Shown: piece by piece, positions 1-9,600 of the stretch
Layout: every line of letters begins with the position of its first letter
How positions within the stretch are numbered: the stretch's first letter is position 1
Assembly: GCA_023101725.1 (NCBI GenBank)
Contig: JALJCO010008658.1
Coordinates: forward strand, 116,461 to 180,460
DNA: 64,000 nt
From: Atherinomorus stipes
Lineage: Eukaryota; Chordata; Actinopteri; Atheriniformes; Atherinidae
Direction: 5' to 3'
Notes under the pieces: model-generated
The model's database searches: none
Told to the model about the DNA's origin: nothing
What the model saw: only the letters and a program-made list of their open reading frames with translations
Position numbers and translations under genes: made by a program

Positions 1-1142
1 ACTGCAAAAAGTTCTGTAGTGCGTCTTTAACAATTGATCTTACTCCATCACTACACTGTCCAGGACTTAATGAGCTTGTGATGTTGCACAATAACCAACA
101 CTGAATACAACCAAACTGAGGACATCCCATTCAAAACACAACAGGATTTTATAGAACAGCACAGCTGTGCTCTGGTTTCACACACAGTGCAGAAACTCAT
201 CAGAATTTCTGCATTTTTTTTCTCTTAAAATGATATTGAACCATTGAGCTTCAACACTGTATTTTAATATCCACCAGCAGACGTGTCTTCAACTATCACA
301 GCTTCACTCGTTTACACACTCACTTTGAAAGGGACTTTTCCTTGAAAACATCAGAGAAGAAGACACTAACCCCCTGCAGAGCACCTCTCTGCTCTCTCCA
401 TAGATCCAGAGGAATGAGTGTGAACTCGACATTCAGCCTCTTTCCAACAAGACCGTACTCTCCTCTGAAGCTGCTGCCACTCCTTCATCGAGTTTCATTC
501 ATTTGGCTCGTACGTTGTTGACCTAACTGTGGGCTGGAGTCTATTTTCAGCAGCTGCACTGCTGGTTCAGCTGCAGAGATAACGAGAGCTGTGGTCTGAT
601 CTGGCAGGAAGAGTGATGGTCGGCTTATCAATCTTTATTTTACTGTTACGGCTTCTTTAGCAAGAGGGAGTAAATCAGGAGTTACAACTTCTGGTCAAAT
701 ATAAATTTGGCACATAAATAGTTTGGGTTTGTCTCGGCCCCACACACCAGTCCGATGTCCATGTGATTATGTTAGCGTTCCTCCTTCCCTCAACATTCCT
801 CCTCTTCGTTGTGATTTAGGGATTTAGGACATTTCACTGGAAGCCCTAGAAATTGAAATGTGGGTGTTAAGCTGTATAGTCATTTTTACAAGGTTAGAAA
901 AAGTATGAAAGCGGAGGTCAATTGTTCAAATTACCCACTGTGAAGCTGTGGGTGGGAGGCTTGCATTTTGGCCTCTGCCATAAATTCCTACAAATAATTG
1001 GACATCAGGCAAAGGGAGCATTTCTCTTGGATCCTGAGAGAATCTGTCCTAATGTCTGATCAAAAGTAGGTTACCAGTGATTTTTTTTTTCATTTTGAAC
1101 ATTTGTTTCAGTCACCTCACCACAACATGTTCACAGTTTGCT

Positions 1143-1222
1143 CTCTGTGGCTAGCCTGGTACACCAGCCTGACCAACGCCATGTATGAGATGCACGGCTG
1201 GTGTACCAGGCTACTCTGTGGC
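1143..1222. mobile_element. 62-bp perfect foldback with 9-bp flanking direct repeats (micro-MITE)
   Basis: The arms TAGCCTGGTACACCAGCC (1152-1169) and GGCTGGTGTACCAGGCTA (1196-1213) are perfect 18-bp reverse complements around a 26-nt loop. The unit is flanked on both sides by CTCTGTGGC (1143-1151 and 1214-1222), which looks like a target-site duplication. Nine bases would suit a Mutator-like element; eight, if the last base is chance, would suit hAT. It has no coding capacity. It may be an extremely small non-autonomous element or the terminal remnant of a larger one. Confidence 0.7.
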
Positions 1223-1683
1223 AGCTGTGGTAAAAATGATGCGACCAAAGCCAGCAGTCAGGTAATAACATTACAGGGAGGGAGTTATTGATGGATGAGT
1301 CTATAAAACATCTGACTTTAATTGCACTGACTGTTTTTGTCCTACTTTCAACAGTCATGTTTGTTTTGATTTTTGTTTTTCTTTGTCATTTTTTTTTTTT
1401 TCAGAATGCAAAAGACTGTGGTGTTAAACTTCTAAAATTCATTCATCCACCTTTTGTTCTCACATCATCCTGTTTGGGATCACAACTGACACTAGCAATA
1501 ACACAGAGAGACAATCCACCATCAGATTAAAACCCTTTTAAACCCAGGCCTAAAGGGAATTACTGACAGTTTAGAATCACCTAAAATGTATCTAAAGGCA
1601 GCTACAGACTTTAGGATTTTAGCCAAACTGTGCAACAGGTATCTAATGAAAGGTATGACTAAGTTCATATGAGGGGTTAAGAG

Positions 1684-1855
1684 CAGGGCACTTAAACTCC
1701 GGCCCTCAGGAGCCACTGTCCTGCAGGTTTCAAATGTTTCCCTGCTTTAACACACCTGACTCACATTAATAGGTCATAGTGCACAATTTTACAAGCTGTT
1801 GGATCCATTTCATTTAAATGTGATGGCCTTCAGGGACCAGAGGTGAAGAGCCCGG
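1684..1855. mobile_element. Diverged hAT-like MITE
   Basis: It starts CAGGGCAC and ends GAAGAGCCCGG, with imperfect inverted ends. Inside is the common fish motif reading roughly 'ccctgctttaacacacctgactca'. The flanking 8-mers GTTAAGAG (1676-1683) and GTGAAGTG (1856-1863) match at 6 of 8 positions, as expected of an aged 8-bp target duplication. Same family as the intact copy at 51570-51771. Confidence 0.6.
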
Positions 1856-2084
1856 GTGAAGTGTAAGATGATGATACCTGGCGAATCATAGCAGGCTGTG
1901 ATCGTGAAGATAGAGGAAAATAAATGTAATTTGGGTTGTATGTGCTGAAAAACAGGTGATTGACTGGTTGGTTTGGGTGTGTTTCCCCGTCTGTGATTGG
2001 TCTGAAGCTCTGGTGTCCAACCAATCCCTGAAGTGTGCTGCTGACATCCATTTGGGGCAGTTGTGGTAACCTGAGCTAAGGCAG

Positions 2085-2125
2085 GGATCCTCAGTCCTGG
2101 TCCTCAAGGGCCAATGTCCTTGTTT
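2085..2125. repeat. Fragment of the same hAT-like MITE family
   Basis: About 40 bp resembling the terminal part of the family (gatcctcagtcctggtcct, then caagggcc). No second end is visible. Confidence 0.4.
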
Positions 2126-3578
2126 AGAAGTTTAGAAGCTCCTGTTTTAATGTATTTCTCTTGTAGTTTTGGTTAACTTGATACCTCAACTAGAATTAAT
2201 TGACTTGGAATGTATTGTTTGTTTTCTCTGCTTCTCCTGACTCCTGTTTTCAGAGTAGTTTTTCTTTTATTTTCATGGCATGACTATACGAACCAAAAAA
2301 TTACCTTCAGCATAATTCAGTTTTTAATGACGCTACTTCACTTTTTCTGGGATCATAACAGAGACGCATTTCCTTTTCTATTGTTTCCCATTGGGGATGT
2401 GCCAGTTGTAAAATTCTGGGCTGATACAAATGGCCAAAACTATCTGCTTTTATAGGTGAGTCAGTTTTCAATCGCTCCATACAACATAACCAGGTTAATA
2501 TCAGTCACTCCCATCAGTTGACTTCATCCTATTTTGTCAACTTTTGTCAACAAGCTGAATGTCAGGCAGTTTGTGGCGTTCCTACCTCCCATGCTGTCAT
2601 CTTTGAGGCAGTCATGGTAAGAGTTTGAGGACAGACAAGACTCCTGCTGCCACAGCATGGTTTAAACACAAGCTGCATTTATCTTGTGTGGTTATCATTG
2701 CATTCTTTCACACTGTTTAAAGTCTAAAATCTTTTTGTCAGAACAGCCTCGCTGAGCAGCAAGGAACTGATACTGAGGTTGGTGCACAAGCAAGAACCAA
2801 ATTGCTCTTCGGGACAGAATAAACCAACTGAGACAAGCAGCTTTGAACCTAAAACCGTCTTCCAGCCAGGCAGTGATAACCCCGCAGCACCATGCTGCCT
2901 GAGCAGGATGGTGCCTCTCTAAACTTAAAGCACTTCTTTTTAAAGAGGAATTCCTGTGACTTTACACATCAAAGCCTGTTTCCAGATGTTGGAGAAAACA
3001 ACAGCTCCTCATTCTCTAAAAGGAGCTGATTATAAAATTGTCACTGAGTCTAATGAAATAGGATGGCAAGACTAAATCACAATTTAGTATTCATTTCACT
3101 CAGAGTGAGCCAACTTTTCTTTTTTTTTTTTTTTACCACGACCCGTAGTTAGGACTGCTTGATTTTAGCCCGAATCAAATTACATTCATGTCACTTTCTT
3201 TTAATGTAATGGTCCCTAACTTAATGACTTTGGAAACTTCAAGTATTCATTGAATTTTAAAGACAATGTAAGCTTTCACTTTAAATAAAATCTGATTAAT
3301 CTCTCAACTAGATATCTGATCACTATCATCCTTTTAAACTAAACAAGGAGTTTTTGTGCCAAGCTAGAAAACTCATTTATGGATAAAGCCTGAAAAGGCA
3401 GTTAGACATATTTTAATTTGGACAGCTTCTTGGTTTCAATCATCAAAACTTCAAACTCAAAAACTTTCTAGTGGACGTTTTTGAAGTTATAGGGGAAAAA
3501 AATCCTCTGAAACTGTACTCTGATGATTCTGCTGTGAACTGAGTGTTGAGACGTCTTTTGTCTTGGTGTGTCTTTCAG

Positions 3579-3663
3579 CCGTTTGGAGAACAAAGTTCAG
3601 ATGCTGGAGTCTCGTCAGAGAGGAGAGCTGGAGGACATGAGAGTGGAGAAGAACAGGCTTCAG
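3579..3663 (+). CDS. angpt4: angpt coding exon, coiled coil part 1
   Basis: 85 bp; acceptor ttggtgtgtctttcag, donor CAG|gtacag. Its first base completes a codon from the unseen upstream exon, then it reads [20 protein letters not shown] and on to NRLQ. Heptad-like and rich in E/R/L. Corresponds to the first part of the large coiled-coil exon of mammalian angiopoietins. Confidence 0.85.
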
Positions 3664-6600
3664 GTACAGTCAGTTCATTTGACATCTGTGTGTTATTACA
3701 GTAAAGCAACATCATCTGCAGTAGAGTGTTTGGACAGGTGTCTACAGTATGTATGTGTTAAAATTAATCTTGTCAGGGCTGACTGAGGCAGGGTTTTTGG
3801 GGTCGTTAAATCAAGCATCGGCTTAGATTTTCTATTTGAGAAGCCATATTTTACACTTGTAAGTTCAATCTTTCAGTGTCCATGACGACAGCCGATGAGA
3901 GGCTGAGTTTATGAGTGCAAATTTAGCAGATATAAGTCTGCACATGACTTTTTTCGTCATTTTTAAACGGATTCTAACAGTATTCACATGACTCAGCTGT
4001 TTATATTCAAATACAAAAATATAATGATTTTTTTTCTTTTACTTTAAATGCAACATTTAAAGTAAACAAAAAGCCAAAGTGAGGATTAGAATCATGGATA
4101 CCAGGAGGTGGCCAAGTCCAGCCCTCATGAGCCACATTCCTGCAACTTTTAGATGCATCCCTTCTCCAACACACCTGAATCAAATCAATGACTTTTTCCT
4201 CAGTCTGTGGTCAGGACTCAGATGATGGCGATAGAGTCCTTAGAGAGACAGCTGAGGGTCGCCAGCAGCAACAACACCGCTCTGCAGAGGCAGCAGGCCC
4301 AGCTGATGGAGTCTGTCCACACACTCATAAACATGGTGGCCAGTACAGGTACATGCACACACACATTCACCCAGAGATGCTAATTGCTCATTGTTTAAAC
4401 GTGTTACATTTTGATATGTGTTTTATTGAAGGTCCGCCCCCCCGGAGCCAGGTGTGGAAAGACTGTGCCGATGCTTACAAGGCTGGTCACTCTGTCAACG
4501 GTCTATATCACATCTACATCGGCAACAGGACTGAACCTGTGCAGGTATCAAAGTCTAACACAAATGACGCTGAGTTGTGTTTTGTTCCAGACAGTGAAAC
4601 CTTTCACCAACTTTATTATTTGACTGTGCATGTAAACATGATGTGCAAATAAAAACTAAAGGCAGACTAAAGACCTTTGCTTTCAAATAATAATAATGAT
4701 GCAGTTAAGTTGTTTTAAGATAAAAAAAACCATCGATAAGCCAGTGTATAACTGAATCCTTGTATTTAATGTCATGTACAGTTGTCCTCAACCAATTAAA
4801 GAAAAGGCAAAATTCACAATGGTAATTCAAATAATAGGAAACTAATGATAAATAAAAATCTACAAAATTCTAATTTAGTGAAATAAAATGTTACTTTTGA
4901 GTTGCGGTTGAAAATAATAACTTTAAAAACCAAATAAACAAAACTATTTCAGACACATAAAAGTACCTTTTCCATGAACAGTGGACCAAAATAGTCAGCA
5001 AGTCTTTTTGAACATTACAGAAAACACCTGATTGCAGTGATTGCCTCATCTTGTTTGTTCACATCTTTTATTTTTTTGTGTGTTTATCTTTTAATATTTC
5101 TGTTGACATAGAATTTAAAATCAGTGACATGATTTTTATAGAATTTTTATTTATTATTACTTTTGTCAATTTCAACTTATTTAATTGGAGGCAGTGAATA
5201 ATTTTGAGGACGGCTGTAGGTCCTGGTGATAAAGAAATGCTATATATTACATGTATTTGCAATACAGACAGGATGTATTTCATTAAAACCTGAAGTAAAG
5301 TCGCTGATCATGTTGGGTATGTGACGTCTCAGATGCACTGTGGCATAGCATTATTACACTGAGCTGAAAATATTCAGCATCCCTTGATGTTGTAATATTT
5401 TTTGTTCAGTTGATGTGGCTGATAACTGTAGTTGCACCCCCACCCACATCTCTGATGATCACCGCCAGCATGCAGTCGCCACCTGAAAGAAACTGACAGA
5501 CCAGAGGAGTTTATTCTCAGCACTTCAGCTTTGTTCTTGAAGTAATCTAAGTAGAATTGACTTCCCCCCCCCCTAAGGTGTACTGTGACATGGAGACGAG
5601 CGGCGGGGGCTGGACAGTCTTCCAGCGGCGCTTTAATGGCAGTGTTGACTTCCAGAGGAGCTGGTGGGAATACAAAATGGTCAGTTGCACTCAGAGTGAT
5701 TTATCGTGACAAATATTAATAAATGTTGAGTAAAATCTGTTTGTAATCACGCCTGATGCCCTCTTGTCCCCTCCCTGCAGGGTTTTGGGGATGTGATGGG
5801 GGAACACTGGCTGGGTAATGAAGTTTTGTACCTGATGACGAGTCAGGGCCAGTACTCGATGAGAGTGGATCTGAAGGACTGGGAGGGAAACTCCACTTAC
5901 TCCCAGTATGATCGATTCAAACTGGCCAGCGAGAGACAGCAGTACAGGTGACAGCTGCAATATAATACAGATAATAAAACACACATGCACGTGCACACAC
6001 ACACACTACTACCTGACAGAAGTTTTTCCATTTACTTATAACTTTCTCACTAATATACGGCCCCAAACATGTTGGGGATGCTGTTAAAAATGTAATAAAA
6101 ACAGAATGCAGTGTTTTGAAAATGTCATAAACTCATATTTTATTCCCAGCAGAACATTTTCCTGTTTTCCATGTTGTTCCTGTCCATTTTGGGGCTAAAA
6201 TATGGGTTTATGAGATTTGCAAAGTTTTGCATTCTGGTTTTATCTCAGTTTCAGGCAAAGCAAGTTTGTTTACAGTTTAGCACATGTTCATGTAGACAAT
6301 GCAAGGTTCTTTACATCAAACTTTAAAAGCAATATAGTGGAATGCAGAGAAAACATTAAAAAGTAAAAGGATAAAAAGATGCTTTAAAATAGAACTAACA
6401 CGTTTTAAAAAGAGACCATTAGATCTTAAAAGAGGCAGTGCAGATTTTTACATAGCATCCCAACTTTTTTGGAATTCTAAAGTGATTTTCTTTCATTTAG
6501 TGAATTTACACTACTTCCCTTCAGCTGAAATCTTATCTTTTACTGCACCTGAATTCATCTCACAAAGTCTTTTAACATTAAAGTACTACTATTTACTGTA

Positions 6601-9600
6601 TGTATTTCTGGAGGGACTGATTTACAATGATTATTTTTGTCAGGTAATTCATTCAAACACAAAGTTTTGAGTCACATGTGGGAAACAAATGCAGAAAGTT
6701 GTGAAGTTACACAACTGTTGAGGGGAAAAGGGTTTGTTTTGTTGCCTTCAGTACCAGTTAAAAGTTTGGACATGTTTTCCCATTAGGGAAGGTGTGTCCA
6801 AACATTTGACTTGCACTGTATATTTTATATAAGTTAATTGCTGCTCTGCCGGTGAAGGTACTTTTATGTTACAGAGCATGTCAGAACATTAGAATCATGA
6901 ATAAATGTGCTATATGTGCAGTTAATGTGCTCAAAATGCTTCAAAATTCACAGAAATATGAAAAACATTTCAAGCTATTGCTGGAGAAGTTGGCAATCTT
7001 TTGCTCTTTGGCTCCCCCTACAGTCGTGGGATGTGCTGTAGAAGTAAACTGCTGTCAGGAGTCCTGCTTTGTACCGTATACCTGGGTTTGTTGTCATGCT
7101 GAGGACATTAGCACCCTCAGAGGCCACAACAGATTTAAAGACACAAAACATAATTTCAAGGTCCACACACTTTTCTAGTGTTGCTTAAAATCTAGGCAAT
7201 GCAAGATTTTAAGCAAGTGTTTGCTTTGAAAACAGCACCAGCTGTCCTCTATGAGCTTGTACACAGTTGTAGATGATTTTGGCAGGTAGGTTGTTATTGC
7301 TGCAGTTTTCCTGTGGATTTAGTTGGTCTCAGGGAACTCTGTCTCTTTATGTAAACCCAGATTGACTTCATGATGCTGGGGTTAAGGCTCTGTGGGACCA
7401 GATTACAAATTTCCAAACATCATGTTTTTACTTGTGCTCCAAAAAAAGAAAATGATTAGTTTTTACTTTTGGTCACAAGCAGAAAAGATTAAAAGTCGTG
7501 GTTTTTTAGCCAGAAAGTTTGATGTATTGAGTCAGAACTAAATTTTAGTGATTGATCACAAAGTCAGAGCTCATGACCACCTAAAAGCACAAACATCTAC
7601 AGTGTTTTGATGGATTCGTCACCTGCTTGATTTAAAAAAGGAAGAAAAAAAAAACATGACACATTTGCTGGTTTTAAAACCCTGAACCTGCTCAAATTGT
7701 GTCAAGGGATGGATAGTAAAATCCCCCCACTTGCCTCAAAGTCACTAAATGGCCTTGGACTTCAATACATGTCTGATTTACTTGTACATTAAAAAACATC
7801 CAGCCCCTTCAGGTCATCTGGGACAGGCTTTCCCCGTCTTCCCACGATAAAAACTAAGCCAGACGGGGCTACTTTTAGTTTTTATGCTCCCTACCTGCGG
7901 AGTAAGCTTCCTGAATACCGAAGTTCTGCTGAACATGTCAGCTCACTTAAATCCGCCCTTAAAGCACTGTTGTTTACTGCAACTTTTCCAAAAATTTGGT
8001 CTTAAGTTATCTGTGAGTCACTGTTCCTGTTTTCATTGTTTCTATAAATGCGAATAATTATTAAGTTTGCCTGCTCATGTTTATTTCTTTTTTGTATCTT
8101 TATACATATTTACACGTAGCATTTTCTTTTCCTCTTACAGGTTGTATTTGAGAGGTTACAGCGGTACAGCGGGAAAGCAGAGCAGCCTGACGGCCCATGG
8201 GACGGGCTTCAGCACCCAAGACCAGGACAACGACAACTGTAACAACTGCAAATGCGCCCTGATGCTCAGTGGAGGTAAAGTTAGGGCAGCCTGTCTGTTT
8301 TGGAGATTAGCTAACACACTCTGAATAAAATCAATAAATTTACAAGATTTTTATGAACATTTTCTGTTTAAATGAGATTTCATTAGGTGGAACAACACAG
8401 ATAAGAGTTTGATTTGTTCAATAAAACCTTATTAAATTCCCATCAGACAATATCTTTCTGTCATAAATCACTACGAATGAGCAAAATACTTCCAAAAATG
8501 CATATTTTGATGTAGTAGCATCATAATTGGTGGTATTTTCCTGATAGTTCTGGTTGGTCAGACATCTCCATGTCAGGCTTCAGTGCACTACCCCTCACCT
8601 TCAGCCAACGCCAACACAAACAGCTCTTTGGCTGTCTTCAGCCTCCCCTCGACGGGCTTGTGATCGCCGATTAAGTTAATGGTGCCGGTAAAACCTCGAG
8701 CTCTGAGGGAAATGCTCCAATGGTCACCATCAGTCAGTGAGTCATTTAAAATCACAGCAATTTACAGAGAGAGAGACGAAGGAAGAAGTGGAGCTAACGT
8801 AAGAAAAGGAGTGAAATGAGAAAAGATCAGTGAGGTAATGAAGAGCAAACGATGGTGAGTGGGGGGAAAAAAAGACAAACACTAACTTACCCACAAATTT
8901 CCATTAGAGTGTGTGTGTGTGTGTGTGTGTGGGGGGGGGGGGAATCATTACAAGGAACACTGCAGATGGAATTGAAAATAATCAGATCCTTCAGGAATAT
9001 CAAAATCATTTTCAGACGCGTGTCACAAAGTAAAGGAAATGCCTCACAGCTCCACATGATGTTATTAGTCACTATTAAGCTATTTCTAATGTTTATGCAT
9101 GGTCTGTAATTGTTTTACGAGCTGGGCATTACACATTGTAAGAATGCAGGCACCAGATGTCACCCGTCCAACACAAAGCTAAGGTTTATCAGAACAGAAT
9201 AGCTTTTATTGTTTTATTTCAAAAGCATTTGTGTTATGAGGCTGTTCCTCAAAAAAAGAGCATTCATCGTATGTATGAGTTGAGCTCTTAAAACACAGTT
9301 TAATTCTACTATTAATAATAATAAAATATTAAAAGATATTGGCGCGTTTCCCAGTTAAGATTCTTCTTTGGATTAAAGAAGGGCCCAAGGGGGGCCTCCC
9401 CAAAAAAGGGAAGGAAGAGATGCGCCGGTTTCCAAGATGCTTTTTTCACGGGTTATTTCCTGAGAAAAGTCTTGGGGATGCAACATCTTTAGAAGGGGTA
9501 AAAAAAGGAACTACCTTCGGGGGGGTGAAAAAAGAAGAGGGGAGGTATACCGAAGAGACCAATTAATTAGGGTGGGGGGTATTTTTCGAGAGGGGAAATT

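Larger units (their letters stand above)
1..3578. other. Upstream intron / 5' region of the angiopoietin gene
   Basis: I recognise no coding exon here. The exons for the signal peptide, the superclustering region and the first part of the coiled coil are not visible and probably lie left of the window. The stretch holds a short perfect foldback (1143-1222), a hAT-like MITE (1684-1855), a fragment of the same family (about 2085-2125) and ordinary AT-rich sequence. A short open stretch around 2744-2920 gives no angiopoietin-like peptide. Confidence 0.6.

Noticed and set aside
2744..2923. Possible upstream angiopoietin exon
   Set aside because: A roughly 60-codon open stretch shows no heptads or similarity to the angiopoietin coiled coil and lacks fitting splice phases.
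4188..4652. 154-codon plus-strand frame as one exon
   Set aside because: It reads through two real exons and the 83-bp intron between them; splice sites at 4348/4349 and 4431/4432 restore the family sequence.
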